Shown: positions 36,890 to 45,145, counted from the stretch's first letter. The stretch: DNA of 47,768 bases from Streptomyces europaeiscabiei (GCF_001550375.1 NZ_LRTR01000620.1:1-47768), one strand, 5' to 3'. Program-made: numbers and translations. Notes: generated by a model not told the origin, from the sequence alone.

Positions 36890-37735
36890 ATGGTCGACGA
36901 TTTCGCCGATTCCGGAACGCATTCCGGAGCAGCTTCAGGAGCGGCTTCCGGAGCGGCTTCCGGAGCGGCTTCCGGACCGGATTCGGGAGCGGCTTCCGGA
37001 CCGGATTCGGGAGCGGCTTCCGGAGGGGATTTCGGGGGCGATCCCCGATCCGGCTCCAGGAAGGAAATGAGCACGGGGGCCCAGGTGTTCTCGGCGGTGG
37101 CTACCGTCGGGGTGCTTCTGGGAGGTATGTGGTTGCTGGGGGACCTCCTCGGCCAGACGCCCGGAACCGTGGGACCGGCCGTCTGCTCCTCCTCGGACGA
37201 CGCCTCGCCGGCGCCGCGGGGCAAGGTCTCCGGTGCGCAGCTCTGCACCGCGCTGAACCGCTCCGACCTGCCCGGACTCCTCGGCACGCCGACCGAGCAG
37301 GCGGTGAGCGCGTCGGGCGGTGAGAGCGAGTCCAGCTGGGCCAGCAGCGGCACCAAGACCGTCACCCCCGAGGCGACCGTCACGCTGGATACCTACACCG
37401 TGGAGCTCTCGGCGTCCTACGAGGACCTTCCGGTCACCGACTCCGTCGGCTATCTGGGCGCCGACGCCGAGACCAGAACCGTCCTGGGACGCCCGGCGGT
37501 CCTCTACTCGGGCCAGACCATCGCCATCTCCTTCGGGCTCGACGGCAGCGACCCCCAGTCCGGCCCCGGCGGCGTCGCCCGCCGGCTGCTGGTCGCGACC
37601 GACCCGAAGGACAGCGGCAGCACCTTCGAACTCGTCATCTGGCGCCAGGACTCCCAGAGGCCCGACGACGAGGCCCTGTTCCGCGTCGCCGAGAAGGTGC
37701 TGCCGACGATCCCGGGCTGGAAGCCGGCCGGCTGA
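36890..37735 (+). CDS. DUF6215-like membrane-anchored protein with repetitive N-terminus
   Basis: Encodes 281 aa if started at the ATG at 36890; the frame is the same from the ATG at 37067 (222 aa). The long form begins with Ser-Gly-Ala-Ala repeats from the 12-bp array. The short form begins STGAQVFSAVATVGVLLGGM, a single membrane anchor, preceded by an AGGAAGG site, and is my preferred start. The extracytoplasmic part has two cysteines (AVCSSS, ALNRSDLP region LC) and a compact domain ending EKVLPTIPGWKPAG, as in Streptomyces DUF6215 proteins. Function unknown. A 72-codon ERLP-repeat frame (36852-37070) ends in an ATGA overlap with the 37067 start. Confidence 0.72.
   Translation: MVDDFADSGTHSGAASGAASGAASGAASGPDSGAASGPDSGAASGGDFGGDPRSGSRKEMSTGAQVFSAVATVGVLLGGMWLLGDLLGQTPGTVGPAVCSSSDDASPAPRGKVSGAQLCTALNRSDLPGLLGTPTEQAVSASGGESESSWASSGTKTVTPEATVTLDTYTVELSASYEDLPVTDSVGYLGADAETRTVLGRPAVLYSGQTIAISFGLDGSDPQSGPGGVARRLLVATDPKDSGSTFELVIWRQDSQRPDDEALFRVAEKVLPTIPGWKPAG
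36910..37041 (+). repeat. 12-bp tandem repeat array (about ten units)
   Basis: Units of the form TTCCGGAGCGGC run from 36910 to 37029, with a degenerate eleventh to 37041. Units 6-7 and 8-9 form a duplicated 24-bp block (TTCCGGACCGGA + TTCGGGAGCGGC). Because the unit is a multiple of three, all three plus-strand frames stay open: SGAA repeats in the downstream gene's frame, FRSG repeats in the frame with the best third-position GC, and ERLP repeats in the third. Confidence 0.9.
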
Positions 37736-37744
37736 CGAACCATC

Positions 37745-37762
37745 AGGGAGCCTCGGCTCCCT
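37745..37762 (+). terminator. Short hairpin after the DUF6215 gene
   Basis: AGGGAGCCTCGGCTCCCT is an 18-bp perfect palindrome that can form a seven-base-pair stem with a CTCG loop, nine bases after the stop codon. There is no T-tract, so termination is plausible but unproven. Confidence 0.5.
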
Positions 37763-37915
37763 CGGGCAGGGCGCTGACCTGTCTGGTCACCAGAGGGTAC
37801 CCCGGTCACCGAAAAGTGCGTTCTTCCAAGTCGACGGCCGCTCTCCTACGGTTCCCCAGTAACCACAAGAGAGCACATGGGGTCCACGGACGCCCACGAC
37901 GAGGAGGCGCACGAC

Positions 37916-38323
37916 ATGGCCATCACCCTGGTGAACCCCGGCGGACTGCCGACGATCGACGCGTACCGACAGGTGTCGATCGCCACCGGCTCGAAGCTGG
38001 TCTTCATCGCCGGCCAGGTCTCCTGGAACGCTGACGGAGTCACCGTCGGCGAGGGCGACCTGGCCGCCCAGACCGAGCGGTGCTACCTCAACATCGGCAC
38101 CGCCCTCGCCGGAGCCGGCGCTTCGTTCGACGATGTGGCGAAGCTCAACATCCACGTCGTCGACTGGACGCCCGACAAGATGCCCGCACTCATGGAGGGG
38201 ATCTCCCGGGCTGCCGCGAAGCTGGGAGTGACCGCGGCACCGCCGGCCACACTCCTCGGCGTAGCGGCCCTCGACATCCCCGAGCATCTGGTCGAGATCG
38301 AGGCCACCGCGGTCATCGACTGA
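37916..38323 (+). CDS. RidA family protein
   Basis: Encodes 135 aa from the ATG at 37916, chosen because GAGGAGG lies eight bases upstream; the upstream ATG at 37877 has no such site. It is a YjgF/RidA trimer subunit: residues near the start NPGGLPTIDAYRQV, KLVFIAGQVSWN, the middle LAAQTERCYLNIGTALAGAG and the end PPATLLGVAALDIPEHLVEIEATAVI. The arginine used by imine deaminases in the C-terminal block is replaced here by Leu/Gly, so this may belong to a non-deaminase Rid subgroup. It is followed immediately by a decayed transporter. Confidence 0.87.
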   Translation: MAITLVNPGGLPTIDAYRQVSIATGSKLVFIAGQVSWNADGVTVGEGDLAAQTERCYLNIGTALAGAGASFDDVAKLNIHVVDWTPDKMPALMEGISRAAAKLGVTAAPPATLLGVAALDIPEHLVEIEATAVID

Positions 38324-38335
38324 CGGGGCCGTGAC

Positions 38336-39164
38336 TGCGGCTGCCGCGCACCCTCCTGGCCGCCGTGTGCGGGGCCGGACTGGCCGTGTGCGGCGCGGTG
38401 ATGCAGTCCCTGCTGCGCAATCCGCTGGCCGACCCTTCGTGCTGGGCGTCTCCTCCGGAGCCTCGACCGGCGCGGTCGTGGTCGTCGTGCTCGGCGTGGG
38501 CGGCGGCGCGCTGTCGGTCTCCGGCGGCGCGTTCCTCGGCGCCGTGGTCTCGTTCGGGCTGGTGCTGCTGCTCAGCCACACCCTCGGCGGCACGACGGAC
38601 CGGGTGGTCCTCGTCGGCGTCGCGGCCATGCAGCTGTTCTCCGCGCTCACCTCCTTCATGGTGATGACCGCCGCCGACGCCGAGACGACCCGTGCGGTGC
38701 TGTTCTGGCTGCCCGGCTCGCTCAGCGGTGCCGACTGGACGGATGTGACGGTGTGTCTGGCGGTGCTGGTCGTGGTACTGCTGATCTGCCTGGGGCACAC
38801 CCACGCGCTGGACGCGTTCGCGTTCGGGCAGGACGCGGCGGCCTCGCTCGGCGTCTCCGTGGCCCGTACCCGGCTGGTTCTGCTGTGCGCCACCGCTCTG
38901 CTCACCGCGGCCCTGGTGGCCTCGGCCGGGGCTGTCGGCTTCGTCGGCCTGGTGCTGCCGCACGCCGCACGCGCGCTGACCGGCTCCGGTCACGGGCGGC
39001 TGCTGCCGGCCACCGCCCTGGCCGGGTCGGTGTTCCTGGTGTGGGTCGACACCCTCGCCCGTACCGTCCTGGACCCGCAGGAGGTGCCGGTGGGTGTGGT
39101 GACGTCCCTCATCGGCGTCCCGGCGTTCGTCGCCATCATGTACCGGACCAGGAGCGCCCGATGA
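38336..39164 (+). pseudogene. Broken FecCD-type siderophore ABC permease
   Basis: The conserved sequence starts abruptly 12 bp after the RidA stop with RLPRTLLAAVCGAGLAVCGA and MQSLLRNPLADP, residues that normally lie near position 70-110 of a ~340-aa permease. The N-terminus is therefore missing. Within GACCC-TTCGTG one base is lost, shifting into the frame that continues FVLGVSSGASTGAVVVVV to the end (SAGAVGFVGLVLPHAAR; DPQEVPVGVVTSLIG, both diagnostic). Truncation plus frameshift make it non-functional. It overlaps the next ORF by ATGA, so an intact operon once existed. Confidence 0.82.
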
Positions 39165-40036
39165 CCGACACCGCCGCCTCCACGAGCACCGCCGCCACCA
39201 CAGGCACCGCCGGGCTGCGCGCCGAGCGGGTCTCCCGCGGCGCCGACGGCACGCTGATCCTGGACGGGGTCAGTCTGGCGCCCCGGCCCGGCACCGTCAC
39301 TGGTCTGCTCGGCCCCAACGGCTCGGGCAAGTCGACGCTGCTGCGCCTGCTCGCCGGGGTCATCGCGCCCGCCTCCGGGGTCGTCACGCTCGACGACCGT
39401 CCACTGGACCGGGTGGGACGCCGCGCGGTCGCCCGGCGGATCGCCGTTGTGGCCCAACAGTCCGACAGTCAGGTCGAGTTGACCGTCCATGACCAGTCAG
39501 GTCGAGTTGACCGTCCACGACCAGTCAGGTCGAGTTGACCGTCCACGACGTCGTGCGACTGGGCCGGGTCCCGCACCTGCAGGGCCTGGACGCCGACCTC
39601 CCCCGCCTACGAGGAGGCCGTCCGCACGGCCCTGGCCCGCACCGGCCCGCCGACAAGGCCCACCGGTCCTGGCACACCCTGTCCGGCGGCGAACGTCAGC
39701 GCGTCCGGATCGCCCGCGCCCTCGCCCAGGAGCCGCACGAACTCCTTCTGGACGAGCCCACCGACCACCTCGACATCCAGCACCAGCTCGCCCTGTTGAC
39801 CCTGATCGGCGAACTCCGTCTGACCAGCGTCGTCGCCCTCCACGACCTGAACCTCGCCGCGATGTACCGCGACCACCTGGTCGTTCTCGGACAGGGCCGC
39901 GTCGTGGCCGCCGCCACCCCTCACGACGTCCTCACCGAGTCCCTCGTCGCCGACGTCTACGGCGTACGGGCCACCGTCACCCGCACCGGCCCCGACGACC
40001 GCCCGCACATCCGCTTCCTGGGCCCGCTCCGCTGGG
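39161..40036 (+). pseudogene. Broken siderophore ABC transporter ATPase
   Basis: It starts normally with an ATG overlapping the permease stop, Walker A LLGPNGSGKST, and the Q-loop region AVVAQQSDSQVELTVHD. A 28-bp segment is then present three times (39466-39549), adding 56 bp and shifting the frame. Downstream, in another frame, come LSGGERQRVRIARAL, the Walker B LLLDEPTDHLD and the H-loop ALHDLNLAAMYRD. Between 39600 and 39660 an inserted C and a missing base scramble about 19 residues. The last part (YGVRATVTRTG) runs into foreign sequence without its own stop. Confidence 0.85.
39466..39549 (+). repeat. 28-bp direct triplication inside the ABC ATPase relic
   Basis: Three adjacent copies at 39466-39493, 39494-39521 and 39522-39549 each begin CAGTCAGGTCGAGTTGACCG; copy 1 differs from copies 2 and 3 by one base (T/C at its 25th position). 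Removing two copies restores the expected protein QVELTVHDVVRLGRVPHL. Confidence 0.95.
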
Positions 40037-40043
40037 GAGTCGG

Positions 40044-40420
40044 TCACCGGCGGGCGGTACGACGGGCCGGACCCGGACGGACGGACCCGGTCGTCGTCCC
40101 GCGCGGGACGAGACGCGGGGTGAGCAGGACCTCACGGGGTTCCGTGGGGTCCTGGTCGAGGCGTTCGACGGCGGCGGTCACCACATGCCGGACCTGCTCC
40201 TCGGCGCACCGACCGATCGCGGTCGGGTTGAAGCAGCTCAGCCGGGAGTGGGTTTCGTCGCCGTGGCCGACCATGGAGACCCGGCCCCGCACGTCGACCC
40301 CGGCACGAGCCAGTACAGCCAGGACACCGATGGCGCACCGGTCGTCGAAGGCGACGACGACGGCGGGCAGGTCACCGGCCTCAACGATCACGCCCGCCAA
40401 CACCGAGCGGCGACACGGAC
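40044..40420 (-). pseudogene. C-terminal fragment of a LacI family regulator
   Basis: On the minus strand the sequence LPAVVVAFDDRCAIGVLAVL, RGRVSMVGHGDETHSRLSC and RLDQDPTEPREVLLTPRLVPRGTT corresponds to the last ~115 residues of a LacI-type repressor. The DNA-binding and N-terminal sugar domains are absent, and the fragment ends at the PadR gene boundary. It is convergent with the broken ATPase gene, so this point is probably a deletion junction. Confidence 0.75.
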
Positions 40421-40446
40421 ACCGGCGCCACCGCCAGGGTGCGGGG

Positions 40447-41085
40447 CTACCGGTCGTCCCGCGGGTGTGGCCCCGTCGCGAACGGGTTCGGCTCATCGTC
40501 CGCGAGCACGGCCACGAAGGGTTCACCCTCACCCGCGAACGTGTACGCGCCGCTCTCGATCCGCTCGATCAGGCCGCGGGTCCACTGCACGCCGCTGTCG
40601 GCCGAGTGCATCCACAGGTTCATGATCTCGCCGATGTGTCCGAGCTGCCCGGAACCGTCCTCCGGCGTGTAGTACTCGGTGACCGCGGACCGCCACTGTT
40701 CGAGTCCTGCGATCCGCCGTTCGAGGAGAGCGACGGACTCGCCCCTGGACAGGTAGACGATGAAGCCGATGCCCGCCGAAAGGACGTCGGACTTCTGCTC
40801 GTGCGAGCTCAGCGCCTCGCGCAGCAGTGCGAAGAACTCCTCGGTGCCCTTGTCGTTGATCTCGTACTCGACGCGGGGTGGGCCGCCGACGGCGCTCGGC
40901 GCGACCTCGCGTTCGACGAGCAGCCCTTCCTTGGCCATCTGCTTGAGCGCGTGGTAGATCGAGCCGGGCTTGGCGTTGGACCACTCGTGGGCGCCCCAGA
41001 ACTCCAGGTCGTTGCGCACCTGGTACCCGTGCGCCCGTCCGTGCTGGCGGACCGCGCCGAGAACCAGTAGCCGGATCGCCGACAT
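40447..41085 (-). CDS. PadR family transcriptional regulator of the adjacent DrrAB exporter
   Basis: Encodes 212 aa from the ATG at 41085 (GAGGGGG site). It has an N-terminal winged helix of PadR type (MSAIRLLVLGAVRQHGRAHGYQVRNDL, then NAKPGSIYHALKQMAKEGLL, EYEINDKGTEEF) followed by a helical dimerisation domain. It is divergent from an ABC exporter operon. Four copies of a CAA-GT-TTG palindrome lie between the genes, so it most likely represses the exporter until a drug ligand binds. Confidence 0.9.
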   Translation of the reverse strand: MSAIRLLVLGAVRQHGRAHGYQVRNDLEFWGAHEWSNAKPGSIYHALKQMAKEGLLVEREVAPSAVGGPPRVEYEINDKGTEEFFALLREALSSHEQKSDVLSAGIGFIVYLSRGESVALLERRIAGLEQWRSAVTEYYTPEDGSGQLGHIGEIMNLWMHSADSGVQWTRGLIERIESGAYTFAGEGEPFVAVLADDEPNPFATGPHPRDDR

Positions 41086-41101
41086 GAACACCCCCTCTGG
41101 T

Positions 41102-41227
41102 AAAGCTTGACCAGACCGCTCCGTCCAAGTTTGGCCGACTGCCGAGCCCAGCAGCCCCTGCCCACTAATCAAGTTTGACCAATCACCCGCATCCCCTTAC
41201 CTTGGCACTACTAGTCAAGTTTGACCA
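41102..41227. promoter_or_regulatory. Divergent PadR/DrrA promoter region with four operator repeats
   Basis: Related sites are AAAGCTTGACCA (41102-41113, weakest), CCAAGTTTGGCC (41125-41136), TCAAGTTTGACCA (41169-41181) and TCAAGTTTGACCA (41215-41227). The last two are identical over 13 bp, and each is a palindrome centred on GT. A rightward promoter fits TTGACC (41175-41180), 17 bp, TACCTT (41198-41203): site 3 overlaps the -35 and site 4 lies at the start-site region. Sites 1 and 2 cover the leftward padR promoter region. Confidence 0.75.
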
Positions 41228-41246
41228 CCGACCGAAGGGGAGTGTT

Positions 41247-42185
41247 TTGTCTGACTTCGATCCGGCGATCGTCGTCGAAGGTCTGCGGAAGAGGTATAGG
41301 GACAAGCAAGCCCTCGACGGCCTCGATCTCACGGTCCGAGCCGGGACCGTCCAGGGAATTCTCGGCCCCAACGGCGCCGGCAAGACCACGGCCGTACGCA
41401 TCATGTCCACGCTGCTGCGCCCGGACGAGGGACGTGTCGAGGTAGCGGGCACCGACGTGAGGACGCGGGCCGACGAGGTGCGCTCGCGGATCGGGCTGCT
41501 CGGCCAGAACGTCGCCGTCGACGAGGAACTCAGCGGCCGCCAGAACCTGGAGATGTTCGGCCGCCTCTTCCATCTCGGCGCACGCCGCGCCGGCGCAAGG
41601 GCTGATGAGCTCCTGGCCCGGTTCGGGCTCACGGACACGGGCAACAAGGCGATCAAGCAGTACAGCGGCGGTATGCGAAGGCGGCTCGACCTCGCGGCCT
41701 CGCTCATTTCCCAGCCGCAGGTGCTCTTCCTGGACGAGCCCACGACCGGACTCGACCCCCGCGGCCGCACGGAGGTGTGGAGCGCGGTGCGTTCCCTGGT
41801 GGACGGCGGCACGACCGTGCTGCTGACCACGCAGTACCTGGAGGAGGCAGATCAGCTGGCCGACCGGATCGCGGTGATCGACCACGGGAAGGTCATCGCG
41901 GAGGGCACGGCGGACGAGCTGAAGTCCAGGACGGGTGGCGACCGCATCGACGTGGTCCTGCACGACACGGCCCAGCTGGCCCGCGCGGCCTCGCTCCTGC
42001 CCGGTGAGGTGAGGGTGGACGAGGACCGGCGGCTGGTCAGTGCCTCGATCAGCAACCGGATGGCGGCACTGACCGAGACCGTGCGGGCTCTGGAGTCGGC
42101 CGGCATCGAGGCGGAGGACATCGCGGTACGCCGACCGACGCTCGACGAGGTCTTCATGCACCTGACGAAGGAGGACGCCGCATGA
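41247..42185 (+). CDS. DrrA-type ABC exporter ATP-binding protein
   Basis: Encodes 312 aa from a TTG at 41247, selected because AAGGGGAG lies just upstream and an earlier ATG at 41175 lies inside an operator. It is a daunorubicin-resistance-type ATPase: Walker [11 protein letters not shown]-loop [18 protein letters not shown], signature [12 protein letters not shown], Walker [16 protein letters not shown], and the C-terminal DrrA module ending [13 protein letters not shown]. It energises the DrrB-like permease that overlaps it by 4 bp. The family exports hydrophobic antibiotics and dyes; the substrate here is unknown. Confidence 0.92.
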   Translation: MSDFDPAIVVEGLRKRYRDKQALDGLDLTVRAGTVQGILGPNGAGKTTAVRIMSTLLRPDEGRVEVAGTDVRTRADEVRSRIGLLGQNVAVDEELSGRQNLEMFGRLFHLGARRAGARADELLARFGLTDTGNKAIKQYSGGMRRRLDLAASLISQPQVLFLDEPTTGLDPRGRTEVWSAVRSLVDGGTTVLLTTQYLEEADQLADRIAVIDHGKVIAEGTADELKSRTGGDRIDVVLHDTAQLARAASLLPGEVRVDEDRRLVSASISNRMAALTETVRALESAGIEAEDIAVRRPTLDEVFMHLTKEDAA

Positions 42186-43006
42186 GCGCGACGTACGGTG
42201 TGGGCACGACGCACGGCACGGGCTCGAAATTGAGCTGGGCGGCCGTCGACTCCTGGACGATGACCCGGCGCGAGCTGGCGCACTGGGCCCGCCGGCCCGT
42301 GCAGGTGGTCGTCGGGTTGGTCTTCCCCGTGATGATGCTGCTGATGTTCAGCTACCTGATCGGCGGCGGACAGGGCATCCAGGGTGACTTCACGTCCTAC
42401 CTGGTCCCCGGCATGCTCACCATGACCATGGCCTTCGGCCTGGAAGCGACGATGCTCTCGGTCACCCAGGACCTCGGCAAGGGGGTCATCGACCGGTTCC
42501 GCTCGATGCCGATGAACTCCGGCGCGGTCCTGGTCGGCCGGAGCATCGCCGACATGCTGCAATCGGCGGTCGGCCTGACCGTGATGATCGCGGTCGGATA
42601 CGCGATCGGCTGGCGCTGGCACGAGGGCTTCGCCTCCTTCCTCGGAGCGGTGGGACTGCTGTTGCTGCTGCGGTTCGCGATGCTGTGGATCGGAATCCAC
42701 CTGGCGATGGTCGCGGGCAAGCCGGAACTGGTGCAGGCGGTGCAGATCCTGGTCTGGCCGGTCAGCTTCCTCTCCAACGCCATCGCCTCGCCCGAATCGA
42801 TGCCCTCCTGGCTCGGCGCGATCGTCGAGTGGAACCCGATGTCGGCGACGGCCACCGCGGTACGCGGCCTGTTCGGCAACCCGGGCGCGGCCGGCGGCTC
42901 CTGGGCCGCCCAGCACGCGGAACTGCTTGCCGTGGCCTGGCCGGTGGCCCTGATCGCGGTGTTCTTTCCGCTCGCCGTGAAGCGGTTCCGGGGCCTGAGC
43001 CGCTGA
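42182..43006 (+). CDS. DrrB-type ABC-2 transporter permease
   Basis: Encodes 274 aa with six predicted membrane spans and the ABC-2 layout: an N-terminal cytoplasmic helix [34 protein letters not shown], the amphipathic [12 protein letters not shown] coupling segment, and the late [24 protein letters not shown] typical of DrrB proteins. It forms the channel of the exporter and is coupled to the ATPase gene by ATGA. A hairpin follows ten bases after the stop. Confidence 0.92.
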   Translation: MSATYGVGTTHGTGSKLSWAAVDSWTMTRRELAHWARRPVQVVVGLVFPVMMLLMFSYLIGGGQGIQGDFTSYLVPGMLTMTMAFGLEATMLSVTQDLGKGVIDRFRSMPMNSGAVLVGRSIADMLQSAVGLTVMIAVGYAIGWRWHEGFASFLGAVGLLLLLRFAMLWIGIHLAMVAGKPELVQAVQILVWPVSFLSNAIASPESMPSWLGAIVEWNPMSATATAVRGLFGNPGAAGGSWAAQHAELLAVAWPVALIAVFFPLAVKRFRGLSR

Positions 43007-43015
43007 CGTACCCCG

Positions 43016-43053
43016 CCCCGGCCTCGATACACGAACCCGATCTGAGGCCGGGG
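43016..43053 (+). terminator. Candidate terminator after the exporter operon
   Basis: CCCCGGCCTC (43016-43025) pairs perfectly with GAGGCCGGGG (43044-43053) across an 18-nt loop, shortly after the permease stop. There is no T-tract. Confidence 0.55.
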
Positions 43054-43149
43054 CCCCTGGCGCCGTCGGCGAACGACCTGCCACGCAACACAGCGGCTCC
43101 GCGAGACAAGTGACGGCCCCCGGATCCGCACAGCCGTTTCGGCCGCACA

Positions 43150-43490
43150 ACAGTCGCGGACGGGCTCCGACCCGCGCTCCACGGTCGGCGCCGTCACCGA
43201 CGCCCACGCCCACGCCCACGCCCACGCCATGCTCCGCATCCTCTTCGGACGGCTCGGCCGGCCGCACATCGGACCGCCAAGCGCGTACTCGTTCAACACC
43301 GCCCCGGTGAAGGGCAGCGGTTCGATCACCGTCGAAGGCGACATCGAGAAGGCCGTCGAGGCCGCCTTCAGCCGTACCGGCGGGATGTGCCCCCGCTGCG
43401 AGGACCGCGGCGCCGTGTCCTGACATCGACCTCACCCAGCTCCACGACGACTCCAAGTCGATCACCGAGGGCGCGTTCACGGCCCGACCC
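43150..43490 (+). pseudogene. Remnant of a UvrA-like (DrrC-type) ABC protein
   Basis: The frame read from about 43170 gives DPRSTVGAVTDAH, then LFGRLGRPHIGPPSAYSFN and FSRTGGMCPRCEDRGAVS. These are segments of UvrA-like drug-resistance proteins, including the CxxC zinc site near the end. One extra T after GTGTCC creates a TGA; the other frame continues DIDLTQLHDDSKSITEGAFT and then stops making sense. A (CCCACG)n run at 43201-43228 adds His-Ala repeats in frame. Both ends of the ~750-aa protein are gone. DrrC homologues often accompany DrrAB. Confidence 0.75.
43201..43228 (+). repeat. Hexanucleotide repeat (CCCACG)n
   Basis: Four to five tandem CCCACG units lie within the UvrA-like remnant and encode an inserted His-Ala run (HAHAHAHA) between DAH and MLRIL. 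They look like slippage in a gene under no selection. Confidence 0.9.
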
Positions 43491-43877
43491 CTCGCGCGAG
43501 GTCGTCGTGCTGGTCTGACGGCTCCTGTCCGATGACGGTCCAGGAGATCGTGACCATGGTCTTTGCGGGGCTGAGTCATCGTCGTCCTCGGCGGCGGCAC
43601 TGCCGAGGACGCCGCCGCGAAGGCGTTCGAGACCTGGTCGGAGTCGTCGCTCTCATCCCCTTCCGGACCGAGTTTCCTGCGCGCCCTCGCCGAGATCGCC
43701 CCGGACATGGCCATGGACATCAGCACGAGGACGCGGCCCACTCCCAGACGGAGGGACTGGCCCTGGCGGCGAAGAACCTGCACGCGGCGTCGGCCGCCGT
43801 CCGACGGACGGCGCGCCGCACGACCCGCCTCGTGCCCACCCGCCTCGACCCGAGCTCGTCCGACAGGGGAGCCCGTC
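43491..43877. other. Gene-free stretch with scrambled coding fragments
   Basis: No intact gene. One plus-strand frame reads EDAAAKAFETWSESSLSSPS and then FLRALAEIAPDMA, with typical Streptomyces codon bias over about 45 residues; it has no start and breaks off in another frame. The source gene is not recognised. It may be part of the same decayed segment as the UvrA-like remnant. Confidence 0.4.
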
Positions 43878-45053
43878 CTACGACGCCTGCTCGTCGAAGG
43901 TGTCGAGCCCCCACGCGCCCGCGTGGGGGCCGAACCCGTTCTCGGCCGCCTGCACCGCCAGCCGGTCGTTCCGGGCGCGTGCCTTCGGCCCGTCCGGCAG
44001 GTGGTAGTCCTCGCCCGCCCGCGCGGAGCCGGCCTGCACCTTCGTGGCGGTGGCCAGCCGTCGGCGCACGTACCGGTCCAGCGCGTCGGGTACGTCGGCG
44101 GGTGCCGCGTCCGCGAGGCAGTCGCCGAGCACCGCCGCGTCGACCAGGGCCTGGGCCGCACCCTGGGCCTGGAAGGGCACCATCGCGTGGGCGCTGTCGC
44201 CGAGCAGGGTCACGCGCCCGGTGTTCCAGCGGGTCAGCGGAGCGCGGGTGTAGATGCCGTAGCGGAGCACCGTCCCCGTCCGTCCGAGGACGTCGAGCAC
44301 CCGGGGGTCCCATCCGTCGAACGCGCGCAGACACTCCCCCGGCTCGGCCCGAGCGGTCCACGACTCCTGCGCCGCCCCGGTTTCGATGACGCCGACGACG
44401 TTGAGCAGTTCCCCGCGTCGCACCCAGTAGTGCACGAAGTGCCGTCCCGGCCCGAGCCAGAGCGCGTACTCCGGGAGGTCCAGGCCGGTGACCTCGCCGG
44501 CCGGCAGCAGGGCCCGGTAGGCGACGGTTCCCGAGAACAGGGCCTCGTCGTCACCGAACAGCCACTGGCGGGCCCGGGAACGTACGCCGTCCGCGGCCAC
44601 GACGAGGTCCGCCTCCAGGCACTCCCCGTCGGCCGTCGTCACCCGCGCGGACCTGCCGTCCTGCCCGATGCCCACGACCACGGTGTTCAGCCGCACCGAC
44701 TCGGGCGGCACGGCGGCGGCCAGGGCCTCGTGCAGATCGGCCCGGTGGGCCTGGAGGTACGGCGCCCCGAACGCGGCCTCGGCCTCGCGGCCCAGCGCGT
44801 AGCCGCAGATCTCACCGCCGTCGGACCAGGTGCGGAAGCTCAGCCGGGACGGCCGACTGGACCGGGCGGCGACCGCGTCGAGCAGACCCAGCCGACGCAG
44901 GACGCGGGTGGCGTTGGGCGCGAGCTGGATCCCCGCGCCGACCTCGGTGAACCGCGGCGCCTGCTCGACGAGCGTCACCTCGCACCCGGCGCGCCGCAGA
45001 CTCAGTGTCGCGGCCAGCCCCCCGATACCCGCGCCCACGACGATCGCCCTCAT
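43878..45053 (-). CDS. FAD-dependent aromatic monooxygenase (salicylate/3-hydroxybenzoate hydroxylase-like)
   Basis: Encodes 391 aa from the ATG at 45053 (GAGG site). It is a class A flavoprotein hydroxylase with the N-terminal dinucleotide motif VVGAGIGGLAATLSLRRAG, the DG motif VVAADGVRSRARQ, and the GD motif RVTLLGDSAHAMVPFQAQGA. The GAGIQLAPNA segment is typical of the salicylate 1-monooxygenase/3-hydroxybenzoate 6-monooxygenase group. It would use NAD(P)H and oxygen to hydroxylate an aromatic acid. No ring-cleavage genes are adjacent, so the pathway is not defined. Confidence 0.88.
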   Translation of the reverse strand: MRAIVVGAGIGGLAATLSLRRAGCEVTLVEQAPRFTEVGAGIQLAPNATRVLRRLGLLDAVAARSSRPSRLSFRTWSDGGEICGYALGREAEAAFGAPYLQAHRADLHEALAAAVPPESVRLNTVVVGIGQDGRSARVTTADGECLEADLVVAADGVRSRARQWLFGDDEALFSGTVAYRALLPAGEVTGLDLPEYALWLGPGRHFVHYWVRRGELLNVVGVIETGAAQESWTARAEPGECLRAFDGWDPRVLDVLGRTGTVLRYGIYTRAPLTRWNTGRVTLLGDSAHAMVPFQAQGAAQALVDAAVLGDCLADAAPADVPDALDRYVRRRLATATKVQAGSARAGEDYHLPDGPKARARNDRLAVQAAENGFGPHAGAWGLDTFDEQAS

Positions 45054-45145
45054 GCCCCCACCTCAGGTCGACGTCGTTTCACGCTACCGGCGGACGGGGA
45101 CCGGAGGCAGGCGCGCGACGACGGGAAGTCGCCGCGCGCCGGCAC

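Noticed and set aside
36910..37041. 12-bp array considered as CRISPR-like or an iteron origin
   Set aside because: There are no spacers and no replication gene; the unit length is a codon multiple and the array joins a coding frame.
38365..38664. 99-codon ORF at the start of the broken permease as a separate gene
   Set aside because: The first ~30 residues are the true permease frame; after the one-base loss the frame becomes a shadow.
39466..39549. Three 28-bp repeats that resemble a CRISPR repeat length
   Set aside because: The copies are directly adjacent with no spacers and lie inside an ABC ATPase coding sequence, so this is a tandem duplication.
41175..41246. Upstream ATG start for the DrrA-type ATPase
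   Set aside because: It lies inside operator and promoter sequence and lacks a ribosome binding site; TTG at 41247 follows AAGGGGAG.
43229..43423. 64-codon ORF beginning MLRILFGRL as an independent small gene
   Set aside because: Its sequence is an internal segment of UvrA/DrrC-like proteins and ends at a frameshift, so it is part of a remnant.
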